A stretch of DNA of 64,000 nt from Pseudoalteromonas sp. MM1 (GTDB lineage Bacteria > Pseudomonadota > Gammaproteobacteria > Enterobacterales > Alteromonadaceae). The first letter of the stretch is position 1; every line of letters begins with the position of its first letter. The stretch covers positions 620,001 to 684,000 of the forward strand of contig NZ_AP027923.1 of NCBI RefSeq assembly GCF_030296835.1, in the 5' to 3' direction. Made by a program: the position numbers and the translations under genes. The notes under the pieces are model-generated. The model worked only from the letters and a program-made list of their open reading frames with translations, was not told where the DNA came from and did no database searches. Positions 56,084 through 64,000 of this stretch are shown piece by piece.

Positions 56084-57703
56084 CTACCACGAGCCATACA
56101 TAGGGTTTGGTAGTAAAAATAAAGACTTACCAAGCTTTGGTTGTAGCGCTTCTATATTGGCCGACTCTTGCGTGATGCCACTAAAGTCTTCTATATTGTC
56201 CCCTATCTGAAATTTTATAACGTACGGTTGTTGCCAGTTATTTTGTGTGCCTTTAGGTGTAAAACAATCGGCTGTACCTTTTGTTATTTGTTGGCGGCGA
56301 AGGTCTTTATCGTTAATAAAGTGCTTGCCATCTACAGCGGTTTTATCAGCCTCAGAGCGGCCCATTAAGCAGGTGTTTTCTACCGTTATAGGCAAGCCAA
56401 CGGCTTTAAGGTTATTCCATGTGTGTTCATCGTTTGCTTTATCGCGGTTGGTAATTAAGGCGACTTTACCGCCTTGCTTGTAAAGCGCTTCTATAAACGA
56501 TTTAGCACCAGGTACTAGCGTTGCGTTTTCGCTTTTTACCCAGGCTTGCCAGGTATCTGGAGTATAACCTTTACCGCTAAGCTCGGTTTGTTTTTGATAG
56601 GCAGAGTTATCAAGTACGGTTTCATCTACATCCATCACTGCTACCCAGTTAGTTGCAGAGCGCGGTAGTTGCGCAACAGCAGTTTGAGCTTGTTGATACA
56701 TGTAAGTGGTTAATGCCTGATACTCTTTACTGGTTGTTTGCCACAAAACTGATGCCGATAGCGCATTTGCGTTATCTGAAATTGAAACCGACACCGCGCA
56801 ATGGTCGCTTAGCATGGCCTCTTTTTGCATATTTTTAAAAAGGTGTACTTGAGCAGAGTTTGCAATGTTTGTAGCGTCCATTTTACCCACAATTATATGA
56901 TCGATAGGCGCAGGATAGCGTGCTTGGCAACCGGGTAAATTTTTAGTGGTTATGCTTGTTGAGCGCTCATTACTTATTAAAGTGCGGGTTAATCGGTTAT
57001 AGGGAGCAGAAATACGATGGTTAAAATCACCCAGTACGATGTATGGTGTGTTTGCTGCTTCGCGCTTTGCTATCCAGCTATCTAACACCGGTGCTTGCTG
57101 GGCATAGGTTTTACATGCTGGCGAGTCACTTTTAAGGTAGTCGTCTACAAAGCAGCCGCTTTTCATGTGTACGTTAAGTATATCGGTGGGACCTTGCGGC
57201 GAGTTTACTGTTAATTGTAAACCATAACGTAGCCCTGTTTTTGTTAAACCTAGCGGCTCAAAGGGCGTACTTTTTAATACAGGAATGCTTTTTTTAACTG
57301 CAAAAGCCACTTTTTGCTGAGTTGATAAAGCCCCAGTTTTACGACACGTGTAAGCGGGGCTTGCAGCCCTATTCGACACAATAAGTTGCCACTCACTTTG
57401 AGGGAATATTTGCTTTAATGCCTCTTTAGACGCTACCTCTTGCAGGGCAAAAATGTCGGCATTTAACGAATTTGCATAGGCTTTCATGGCTTCAATATCG
57501 CTAAGCGTTCTGGGTTTACAGCCTGTATTAATGGGGTAAGCTAAGTGCTCAACGTTCCACGTTACTACTTTTAATGGCTGCGCTGTGTTTGCTATTAGTG
57601 CGCTAGGCTCTGCTGTGGCACTATTTGTAGGTGTTACGCTTGAGGTACAGCCAATACTAAGTGCGCCAATAAAAGTAATTGTTAATGCATTAAGCACTTT
57701 CAT
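56084..57703 (-). CDS. lipoprotein fusion: endonuclease/phosphatase (EEP) plus HAD acid phosphatase
   Basis: 539 residues. Lipoprotein signal with cysteine at GALSIGC. Residues 40-310 form an exonuclease-endonuclease-phosphatase domain (VVTWNVEHL, LQEVAS, VLGDFNHRI, LSDHCAVSV). Residues 335-539 form a class B/e(P4)-type HAD phosphatase (VMDVDETVLDNSAY, LITNRD, IGDNIEDF). Both halves keep their catalytic residues. Probably periplasmic or outer-membrane scavenging of nucleic acid or nucleotides. In one operon with zinc-sparing genes, 18 bases after the carbonic anhydrase gene. Confidence 0.88.
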   Translation of the reverse strand: MKVLNALTITFIGALSIGCTSSVTPTNSATAEPSALIANTAQPLKVVTWNVEHLAYPINTGCKPRTLSDIEAMKAYANSLNADIFALQEVASKEALKQIFPQSEWQLIVSNRAASPAYTCRKTGALSTQQKVAFAVKKSIPVLKSTPFEPLGLTKTGLRYGLQLTVNSPQGPTDILNVHMKSGCFVDDYLKSDSPACKTYAQQAPVLDSWIAKREAANTPYIVLGDFNHRISAPYNRLTRTLISNERSTSITTKNLPGCQARYPAPIDHIIVGKMDATNIANSAQVHLFKNMQKEAMLSDHCAVSVSISDNANALSASVLWQTTSKEYQALTTYMYQQAQTAVAQLPRSATNWVAVMDVDETVLDNSAYQKQTELSGKGYTPDTWQAWVKSENATLVPGAKSFIEALYKQGGKVALITNRDKANDEHTWNNLKAVGLPITVENTCLMGRSEADKTAVDGKHFINDKDLRRQQITKGTADCFTPKGTQNNWQQPYVIKFQIGDNIEDFSGITQESANIEALQPKLGKSLFLLPNPMYGSW

Positions 57704-57721
57704 GTATTTAGTCCTTTGTTG

Positions 57722-58282
57722 TTAGAGTTCGTTTGCCAGTTTTTTATAGCCTTTTACTAAATCGTGATTGGCCGAAACCACCGATTCAGAAAAGCTTGAG
57801 TACTCTGGCGGTACTTTACTTATGCTGTTTAAATCAAAGCCGGGCTCTATATTGGTCATTGGCGGCACATGAAAATCGTTTGGTAAGTTCAACCCATCAA
57901 TTACACAGTTGTGCCTTACTACACAGCCATTGCCAATTGCTGATCTAAATACTACCGAGTTAAAGCCAATAAATACATCGTCACCTACACTACATGGGCC
58001 ATGTATAATTGAGCGGTGTGCTATAGATGTACGCTCGCCAATAGATACCGCCGCCCCCGATTTAGAATGAATAACCACCCCATCTTGTATGTTTGAATTT
58101 TTTTTAATAACAATAGGCTGCATGTCGCCGGTGTCGTCTACTTCGTCGGCTCTAATTACTGCATAGGGGCCAATAAATACGTTGTCTTCAATAATTACTT
58201 TACCGCAAATAATGGCGGTTGGGTCTATAAATGCACTTTGCGCTACGCTTGGCATGTGGCCGTTTGGGTTTTTTCTTAACAT
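57722..58282 (-). CDS. gamma carbonic anhydrase family protein
   Basis: 186 residues of left-handed beta-helix hexapeptide repeats (IICGKVIIEDNVFIGPYAVIR and similar). The three metal histidines are present at VVIHSKSG, IAHRS and IIHGPC. Gamma enzymes can use iron or cobalt as well as zinc, which fits a zinc-starvation operon. Lies between folE2 and the fusion lipoprotein gene. Confidence 0.88.
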   Translation of the reverse strand: MLRKNPNGHMPSVAQSAFIDPTAIICGKVIIEDNVFIGPYAVIRADEVDDTGDMQPIVIKKNSNIQDGVVIHSKSGAAVSIGERTSIAHRSIIHGPCSVGDDVFIGFNSVVFRSAIGNGCVVRHNCVIDGLNLPNDFHVPPMTNIEPGFDLNSISKVPPEYSSFSESVVSANHDLVKGYKKLANEL

Positions 58283-58310
58283 GTTTACTCCTTACTATTT
58301 AACGCTCTGA

Positions 58311-59219
58311 CTATACAAATTTTTGGTCGTACACTACGGCATTGTGCGCATGTAAGCTTTCTTGGTGCTCTACTTTAAAGTGGTAGTCGCAAATATCTGT
58401 ATTTTGCTCAAGGGCGTGCTTTAACCTGCGGGCAGCGTCTTCACAAAACAGTAGGTTTTTGGCGTTTAATTTAGCAAAGGCTTGCTCGTCTTCTCGTTTT
58501 ACTGCGGTTTGTACTGGTGTGCCTATGGCTTGTTCCATTTGCGTAATAAGAGTGGGTAAATCAGGAAGTTGCTCACCTAGTAAACTCATGTTTATATATG
58601 CATACGAGCGTTGGCTGTGCGGGGTAGCTACACTGCCTTGCTGCGATGTAAGCCACTCTAACAAGGCATTTTTATCAAGCTGGTGCTCTGAAAAGTGCTC
58701 TGCTACGGCGTCACTCAACGCTTGCCTAGAAAGCGCGGCAGAACAGGGGCACGTGCTAGAATAAGGAATTGTTAGGCTAAGCTCGGTATTAATAACGCCA
58801 TTTTTAATGGTTTTGCTAATAGCCACCGGATACGCCTGAAATCCAGATTGATTAGATAAAAGCGCGGGCTTATTTATTACCAGCTCAAAAGCTAAATCTA
58901 CTTTGGCACTTAAGCTTAAGCCTTGCTGAGAGCTCAGCATGTTTTCAACTAGCGTTGTTAAAACTTGGCCATTGAGTGGCTTATTAGCCAGTTGTTCATT
59001 AAGCAATAAATACAAGCGCGACATATGTATGCCTTTTGCATTTTCTTTATCAAGGCTAACAAATATGCCTGCTTTGGCGTGAGTATGTAGTTGCTCACCT
59101 TTGTTATTTAAAATATGTAACGGCAGCGAAACCTCTTCCATACCCACCCATTGTAATGGGCGTGCATTAAGAGAATTAGGCTGCGAAGTAATATCGGGCA
59201 AATGGCTTTTAGCATTCAT
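58311..59219 (-). CDS. folE2: GTP cyclohydrolase FolE2 (zinc-independent type)
   Basis: 302 residues of the GCYH-IB family, first enzyme of folate synthesis. Key pieces: DITSQPNSLNARPLQWVGMEEVSLP at the start, TIPYSSTCPCSAALSRQ with the active cysteine near residue 155, and TPHSQRSYAYI. This form works with other divalent metals and is known as a Zur-controlled stand-in for zinc-dependent FolE. Middle of the operon. Confidence 0.95.
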   Translation of the reverse strand: MNAKSHLPDITSQPNSLNARPLQWVGMEEVSLPLHILNNKGEQLHTHAKAGIFVSLDKENAKGIHMSRLYLLLNEQLANKPLNGQVLTTLVENMLSSQQGLSLSAKVDLAFELVINKPALLSNQSGFQAYPVAISKTIKNGVINTELSLTIPYSSTCPCSAALSRQALSDAVAEHFSEHQLDKNALLEWLTSQQGSVATPHSQRSYAYINMSLLGEQLPDLPTLITQMEQAIGTPVQTAVKREDEQAFAKLNAKNLLFCEDAARRLKHALEQNTDICDYHFKVEHQESLHAHNAVVYDQKFV

Positions 59220-59236
59220 AAATTTAACTATTCCGG

Positions 59237-60571
59237 TTAACGATTAAATACAAGAGGCATAGCAGGTTTACTAGGTTTAGTGACTGTTTTGCCATCGTAA
59301 AGGCGCTCGCCATTAACCCAAGTGCTCACTATTTTTGAAGAAAATTCAACCCCGTCAAAAGGTGTCCAGCCACATAGGTAGCGGCAAGCGTCGTGGCTCA
59401 CCTTTGTGGTTTGCTGTGTACTTATCAGCACTAAATCGGCGTAGTAACCCTCTTTTATAAAGCCGCGTTTATCTACTTTAAAACGCAGCGCGGGGTTATG
59501 TGCGGTTTTTTCTACCACCTGCTCTATGCTTAAACGGTTGTGTTTTACATGCTCAAGTAAGCTTAAAAGTGCGTGCTCTACTAAGGGTAAGCCTGCTGGT
59601 GCATTAACATAATCGGTTTGTTTTTCTTGCCACGTATGCGGGGCGTGATCGGTGGCAATAATATCTATTTGATTATTTTTAACCGCGTTTATAAGCGCAT
59701 CGCGGTCGGTGTTAGCTTTTATGGCAGGGTTACATTTTATTAAGTTGCCCAACGCTTCGTAATCTTGCTCGCTAAAGTATAAATGGTGTACACAGGCTTC
59801 TGCGGTAATGCTTTTATTGGCTATATCGCCTTTAGTAAATAAACTCAGCTCTTTTTCGGTGGATATGTGTAATACATGCAATTGCGCATTGTATTTTTTA
59901 GCAAGCGACACCGCATACGACGATGAAGCATAACAAGCCTCTGCGTCGCGTATTTTAGGGTGGTCGGTAATGTTAGGTATAATGCCTTGTTGATCATAGC
60001 GCTGATTGTTTTTGCTAATGGTTTTACCATCTTCGCAGTGGGTAACTATAAGCACAGGGCATTCACGAAAAATTCCCTCAAGCGCTTTTGGGTTCTCTAC
60101 TAATAAATTACCGGTAGATGCGCCCATAAACACTTTTACGCCACAGACTTTTTTAGGGTCGAGCGCTTTAATATCATCTAAATTGTGCTCGGTTGCGCCA
60201 AGGTAAAAAGAGTAATTGGCATAAGAGTGCTGCTCGGCTATGGCGTATTTTTCTTCAAGCGCCGCTTTGTTTGTGGTTGAAGGGGTAACATTAGGCATTT
60301 CCATATAACTGGTTATTCCGCCGGCCACTGCAGCACGTGATTCAGTTAATATAGAGCCTTTATGAGTAAGCCCTGGCTCTCTAAAATGCACTTGGTCGTC
60401 AATCATACCTGGGAGTAAGTACGCGCCTTTTGCATCAATTACATCATCGTTTATGCTCGGGGTGATATTAGCAGCAATGCATTCAATAAATTGGTTGGTA
60501 ATGCGTACATCAACACGTTGCGTTTTACCTTCGTTAACCATTTGGGCATTTTTTATTAGTTGGCTTTTCAT
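59237..60571 (-). CDS. pyrC: dihydroorotase paralogue, QxH metal motif
   Basis: 444-residue class I dihydroorotase-type amidohydrolase. The usual DxHVHFREPG motif reads DDQVHFREPGLTHKG, with glutamine for the first metal histidine; similar forms occur in Bacteroidetes. THCED, LHVLHISTEKEL and ATDHAPHTWQEK keep the other ligands. Dihydroorotase paralogues are known in Zur regulons as backups for zinc-dependent PyrC. Second gene of the operon behind zrgA. Confidence 0.87.
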   Translation of the reverse strand: MKSQLIKNAQMVNEGKTQRVDVRITNQFIECIAANITPSINDDVIDAKGAYLLPGMIDDQVHFREPGLTHKGSILTESRAAVAGGITSYMEMPNVTPSTTNKAALEEKYAIAEQHSYANYSFYLGATEHNLDDIKALDPKKVCGVKVFMGASTGNLLVENPKALEGIFRECPVLIVTHCEDGKTISKNNQRYDQQGIIPNITDHPKIRDAEACYASSSYAVSLAKKYNAQLHVLHISTEKELSLFTKGDIANKSITAEACVHHLYFSEQDYEALGNLIKCNPAIKANTDRDALINAVKNNQIDIIATDHAPHTWQEKQTDYVNAPAGLPLVEHALLSLLEHVKHNRLSIEQVVEKTAHNPALRFKVDKRGFIKEGYYADLVLISTQQTTKVSHDACRYLCGWTPFDGVEFSSKIVSTWVNGERLYDGKTVTKPSKPAMPLVFNR

Positions 60572-60632
60572 GCTTACGGCTCTTATTTAGTCAGCAATTT
60601 ATGTTTAATGGGTGTGAGTTGGCTGCCAAATA

Positions 60633-61145
60633 TTAGCTTTGCCAACTAATAATAGGATTATTGCGCGTCACCTCTGCTGAGCCTTGCCCTGTGTTACTAA
60701 TCCACTGTACGTTAAGCGCATTAAGTGAAGGCATTAACTTAAACAACGTGACCGAAAAGCCCCTTACGGGTGTTTTGCAGTTAAAATTGTAATTAGCTTC
60801 AACATTATGATGATCGTGGCTATGAAGCTCTGCATGTTCATCATGACTGTGAGCCAGTGAGTTTTCGGTGCTTTGTAAAATACACTGCCCTTTTATATCA
60901 ATAGCATGGCTGCTAATTTTTAACTGTTGGGCAAGTACATCAATCGCATTTTTATCTGCTGAGTTTGCAGCTTGGTGCTCAAAACCTAGCGCATCAGCAG
61001 CAGGAATAATAAACTGCATTTGCAGCACGCTACCCTCTTGAGCAATAAGTAGCTCACCTTCCCCATGCACATGCTTTTGCGCATGAGCGCTAAAGCCCAA
61101 CCCTACTAGCAGGGCAACACTCAGCCCTTTTGTAAACGTTTTCAT
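60633..61145 (-). CDS. zrgA: ZrgA-like periplasmic zinc protein (DUF2796)
   Basis: 170 residues: signal peptide to AHA, then HVHGEGELLIAQEG, the DUF2796 start, and a histidine-rich stretch (HSHDEHAELHSHDHH, about residues 98-112) that should bind zinc. In Vibrio ZrgA belongs to the Zur-regulated zrgABCDE system; here the transporter genes lie 17 kb away. First gene of a six-gene operon, 41 bases downstream of a near-perfect Zur palindrome. Confidence 0.9.
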   Translation of the reverse strand: MKTFTKGLSVALLVGLGFSAHAQKHVHGEGELLIAQEGSVLQMQFIIPAADALGFEHQAANSADKNAIDVLAQQLKISSHAIDIKGQCILQSTENSLAHSHDEHAELHSHDHHNVEANYNFNCKTPVRGFSVTLFKLMPSLNALNVQWISNTGQGSAEVTRNNPIISWQS

Positions 61146-61185
61146 AAGCTAACCCTTATTTAAAATAGAGCTAAATACAGTAATT

Positions 61186-61198
61186 GTTATAATATAAC
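61186..61198. promoter_or_regulatory. Zur box
   Basis: GTTATAATATAAC, a perfect palindrome with the Zur core, and flanks close to the wider 23-base consensus. It lies 41-53 bases before zrgA. Confidence 0.85.
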
Positions 61199-61316
61199 AT
61201 ATTGCTTTTATCCTAAAAAGGTAATAATTAAGGCTCTATTGGGCTGGTAAAGCCATTTATTGTTTATAGGTACAGATACTGGTAAGTTTAAGTTAGTTAT
61301 ATTTTTAAGGATAAGC

Positions 61317-61917
61317 ATGAAGCTCTCATTGGAAGACATCACCGCCGGTAACTACGAAGCCGTATGCGATTTAGAGGTTGCTAAAACACAAGAAGAATCT
61401 GTAGCGTGTAATATGTGGTCGTTAGTAGAGGCGCACTACAATAGTGGGTATACCTGTAAAGCGATTTACCTAAATGCTCTGCCAGTAGGCTTTTTTATGT
61501 GGGTACAAGAAACCCCTACAAAGGTTTCTATTTGGCGCTTTATGGTTGATCAAGCTTATACCAACTCCAATAAATAGCTGCTCTATTTTACTTGCTAAAA
61601 CAACCCATTTCTTTGTTTTAAATTTCGTAAAGGGAACAACCATTTACATCAATTTACGCCTAGAACTGAATTGTTTTTTCGGCGTAAAATTTAGAACACA
61701 TACTTAATGGAGTTGGTATTATCAAAATAAAGGCATTGGACGCAAAGCACTATTCATGGCAATTGAAGAGATTAAAACGACTTCTAAGCTTGAACAAATC
61801 GAAATTTGTTACAACCCGCAAAACCCAATAGCTAAAAACATTTATACAAGCTTTGGGTTTGAGGAAGTTGGCCTCGATGAAGACGACATGTTAGCCGTTA
61901 TTAAAATTAGCCGTTAA
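61317..61917 (+). pseudogene. GNAT acetyltransferase gene split by a MITE
   Basis: The frame from the ATG at 61317 reads MKLSLEDITAGNYEAVCDLE and then MVDQAY at its end. After removal of 163 bases (element plus duplication) it continues in frame as QNKGIGRKALFMAIEEIK and ends SFGFEEVGL...KISR at 61917. GIGRKAL is the acetyl-CoA loop, so the insertion separates the catalytic core. Related to diamine/spermidine-type GNATs. The first part alone would end in a few foreign residues (TNSNK). Confidence 0.9.
61559..61718. mobile_element. 160-base MITE inside a GNAT gene, TTA target duplication
   Basis: Begins TACCAACTCCAATAA and ends in the inverse TTAATGGAGTTGGTA, one mismatch in the end repeats. 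TTA on both sides (61556-61558, 61719-61721). Removing element and one TTA restores the acetyltransferase frame. Same length and end style as the 26275 element but different interior. TTA duplication and TIR style suggest mobilisation by an IS5/Harbinger-type transposase not in this window. Confidence 0.88.
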
Positions 61918-61974
61918 CTCATTGATAAGTCGGCCGCTAATTTTAAGGAATAATAATAGTTGTAAGGAAATACT

Positions 61975-62463
61975 GTGATCATAAGAGCATTTTCAAAGAA
62001 CGATTTTTTAGCCGTTCAAAATATTTATCAGCAAGGTATTGATACCGGCAACGCGACCTTTCAAACTGAAGCGAAAAGTTGGCAACAGTGGAATAGTTCT
62101 ATGCTCAACTGTTGTCGTCTTGTTGCAGTTGAGAATGAAAAGGTGCTTGGCTGGGCCGGATTATCTGCGGTTTCTAGCCGTGAGGTTTACTCGGGTGTTG
62201 CCGAGGTAAGTGTATATGTTGCAAACCAAGCCCATGGTAAAGGTTTGGGGCACGCATTGCTTTGTGCACTCATTAATGAATCAGAAAAAAGCGGTATATG
62301 GATGCTACAAGCCAGTATATTCCCTGAAAACATAAGCAGCATTGCTCTACATACTCGTAATGGTTTTAGGCAAGTTGGAAACCGAGAAAAATTAGGACAG
62401 CTGCATGGCGTATGGCGCAATGTAGCTTTAATGGAAAGGCGCAGCGCCGTAGTAGGTCTATAA
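61975..62463 (+). CDS. GNAT N-acetyltransferase (phosphinothricin/MnaT type)
   Basis: 162 residues starting at GTG after AAGGAA. IRAFSKNDFLAVQNIYQQGIDTGNATFQTE is the typical opening of Pat/YncA-like enzymes. GVAEVSVYVANQAHGKGLGHALLCALI is the acetyl-CoA loop. Such enzymes acetylate amino-acid-like compounds such as methionine sulfone or phosphinothricin. Independent of the broken GNAT gene upstream. Confidence 0.9.
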   Translation: MIIRAFSKNDFLAVQNIYQQGIDTGNATFQTEAKSWQQWNSSMLNCCRLVAVENEKVLGWAGLSAVSSREVYSGVAEVSVYVANQAHGKGLGHALLCALINESEKSGIWMLQASIFPENISSIALHTRNGFRQVGNREKLGQLHGVWRNVALMERRSAVVGL

Positions 62464-62507
62464 TCCTACAAACAGCGCAATGAGTGTGTATGTGCCTTTG
62501 GTGAATG

Positions 62508-62918
62508 TTAAACCGTTTTAGCAGGTAACTTAGTGGCTGTTACTGCTAAATAAGTGAGCCCAATAATACCTGTTAGTGCAAAGGCCGATAAAATAAAGGG
62601 GTCAACTAACAGGTTATCTTTAAATTCGAAGGTGCCTGCTGATATTTTTTTCCAGCCCATAAAGTGCTGATTAGCGGCCACTGTTGCGCCAAAAAAGCCA
62701 ATCACTAAAGCAAAATATTTGCCTATCCAGTGTGTAACCGCAGGCGTTATTAATAATAAACCTAATAGGCCAATTACTGAGCGCTGCACTCTACAATAGG
62801 GGCAGGCATACACTATGCCTAATAAGTCTGTGCTCCACGCAGCTATTGAAATAATAATAGCGATTAAGCCCACTATTTTTATATGCGCAGAATAGGTGCT
62901 TAAATTTAAAATGTTCAT
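62508..62918 (-). CDS. small membrane protein with DsbB-like CPYC motif
   Basis: 136 residues, four helices, with ACPYCRVQRSVIGLLG near residue 38. The CxxC followed by QR recalls DsbB, but the second cysteine pair needed for DsbB chemistry is absent, so disulfide exchange is only possible, not shown. Twenty-one bases after the DUF2938 gene on the same strand. Confidence 0.65.
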   Translation of the reverse strand: MNILNLSTYSAHIKIVGLIAIIISIAAWSTDLLGIVYACPYCRVQRSVIGLLGLLLITPAVTHWIGKYFALVIGFFGATVAANQHFMGWKKISAGTFEFKDNLLVDPFILSAFALTGIIGLTYLAVTATKLPAKTV

Positions 62919-62939
62919 GTACTGCTTTCCTACTTAAAA

Positions 62940-63422
62940 TTATGCTAAAACCAGTGCGGTTAAAAACATGCCTAAGCCAAATATGGTGTGCCCTACAAAG
63001 CTTTTTATGCGCGTAACTGTGGGGTTAGGTGTTTTTGCACCGGCCATACCCGCCCCCATGCCTGGCATCATAATAAAAAAGGGGGCAACTATGCCAAACC
63101 ACGAAACAAGTAATGTAGGTAGTATGGTTGGCAAATCAAGCCACTGCGTGTTTACACACACCATTAATATTAACCCGTACGCTATGCCAATTAGGTAATG
63201 TACAACCCAACCAATGGCAAGCTCACCTGGTATTTTTTCGGCCTTAGGTAGTGCAGGCTGATAAAATTGCCCCGACTTCATATGGCCTACCCAGCGCCCA
63301 ACTAATCGCCAATTTGTGGCGGGTAAATCAAAAAACTTAGCGAGTAGCCCCGCGTAAATATCTAACACTAGTGTGCCCCCTATACCTATTAATATAAAAG
63401 TATAGATAGAGTCGTTGATCAT
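62940..63422 (-). CDS. DUF2938 membrane protein
   Basis: 160 residues with four to five helices. WRLVGRWVGHMKSGQFYQP, GELAIGWVVHYLIGIAYG and MMPGMGAGMAGAKTPNP are the conserved pieces of DUF2938, a family without known function. The frame extends to 63533, but GGGAG lies before the ATG at 63422 and the family starts here. Divergent from a MetR-like LysR gene, which may control it. Confidence 0.85.
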   Translation of the reverse strand: MINDSIYTFILIGIGGTLVLDIYAGLLAKFFDLPATNWRLVGRWVGHMKSGQFYQPALPKAEKIPGELAIGWVVHYLIGIAYGLILMVCVNTQWLDLPTILPTLLVSWFGIVAPFFIMMPGMGAGMAGAKTPNPTVTRIKSFVGHTIFGLGMFLTALVLA

Positions 63423-63589
63423 GTGTTGTGTCTCCCGACGATACGTAAATTGGTAGGCGCTTTGCTGTTGAATATACCTAGCATAAATAGCAAAGCGCGT
63501 AGACTTGGTTATGTAATGTGATAATATTACCAAAACACCATTATGAACACTAATGGTAAAAACTTGTTTTGGAATGAATATAAATCATA

Positions 63590-64000
63590 ATGCTTGAACG
63601 TAATCATCTACACATTATTAAAGAGGTTAACCGCCTTAAAAGCGTGACCGCCGCGGCCGAGAGTTTAAACTTAAGCCAGTCGGCTGTGAGCCATACTATT
63701 GCTAAATTAGAGCGTCGATTTGGCGTAAAACTGTGGCACCGTAAAGGCAATACACTGGTGTATTCTCAGGCGGGGCTTTATTTACTTTCGCTTGCAGACA
63801 AAATGGTCGCCGAGTTTGAATATGCCGAGCGCGTATTGCAAGAATTTGCCCAAGGCCGGCGAGGAATAATGCGCATAGGCATGGAGTGCCACCCGTGTGA
63901 GCAATGGCTAATGGGTAAAATTCAGCAATTTTTAAAAGCATGGCCAGAGGTAGACGTAGAAATAAAAAGTGCCTTTAGATTTGATGGCATAGCAGCACTA
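63590..64000 (+). CDS. LysR regulator, MetR-like (cut by window end)
   Basis: First 137 codons. Winged helix HIIKEVNRLKSVTAAAESLNLSQSAVSHTIAKLE, then MRIGMECHPCEQWLMGK, which parallels the MetR effector-domain start (IECHSCIQWL in E. coli). Homocysteine-responsive control is possible but there is no methionine gene in view. Divergent from DUF2938. Confidence 0.88.
   Translation, partial: MLERNHLHIIKEVNRLKSVTAAAESLNLSQSAVSHTIAKLERRFGVKLWHRKGNTLVYSQAGLYLLSLADKMVAEFEYAERVLQEFAQGRRGIMRIGMECHPCEQWLMGKIQQFLKAWPEVDVEIKSAFRFDGIAAL

Noticed and set aside
61692..61710. AGAACACATACTTAATGG resembles the minus strand of a Ter site.
   Set aside because: Two bases of the core (AT) are missing and the sequence lies inside a MITE, so it is unlikely to bind Tus.

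Overview
The window looks like part of the second chromosome (chromid) of a marine gammaproteobacterium, most likely Pseudoalteromonas. The evidence is the low-GC DNA, a plasmid-type replication initiator with parAB beside a Tus homologue, a bisucaberin-type siderophore operon, Zur-type zinc genes and many LysR regulators. No rRNA, tRNA, CRISPR or prophage was seen.

Replication region (about 5-11.6 kb): ppsA/ppsR and a class II DAHP synthase lie on the left. Next is a gene-poor stretch with three Ter-like sites, then tus, the initiator rep, an iteron- and GATC-rich origin with DnaA boxes and an AT-rich segment, parA and parB, and a second iteron cluster. Two Ter sites face the origin and the third faces away. 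That arrangement would stop the leftward fork within about 3 kb and catch the fork that has gone round the circle, giving one-way replication.

11.6-15.5 kb: a SWIM/SNF2 helicase is followed by four tandem copies of a small-RNA gene of about 104 nt. Each copy has its own ECF (sigma-E type) promoter, GAAC-N16-CGTC, and its own intrinsic terminator. rmuC follows.

17-31 kb: single genes and divergent regulator/target pairs: MerR with an old-yellow-enzyme family oxidoreductase, LysR with a racemase, LysR with a PACE efflux pump, LysR with a DODA-type dioxygenase, AraC, DJ-1/PfpI and haloacid dehalogenase. Two MITE-like elements lie here.

31-39 kb: a Fur-box-preceded operon for a hydroxamate siderophore: decarboxylase, N-hydroxylase, MFS exporter, fused acyltransferase-NIS synthetase, FhuF-like reductase and a membrane acyltransferase-like protein.

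40.9-43.9 and 55.9-61.2 kb: two zinc-starvation loci with Zur-like palindromes. One holds ABC transporter, DUF3299 and secreted-protein genes. The other is an operon of zrgA-like (DUF2796), dihydroorotase paralogue, folE2, gamma carbonic anhydrase, a nuclease-phosphatase lipoprotein fusion and a small SEC-C protein.

44-55.7 kb: a ten-gene four-carbon sugar-acid operon with a TctABC transporter, porin, OtnK kinase, OtnC decarboxylase, LeuB-type dehydrogenase, racemase-like enzyme, class II FBP aldolase and FBPase. It lies opposite a GntR regulator that seems to have two winged helices. The right end has GNAT genes (one broken by a 160-bp MITE), two small membrane proteins and a MetR-like LysR cut by the window edge.
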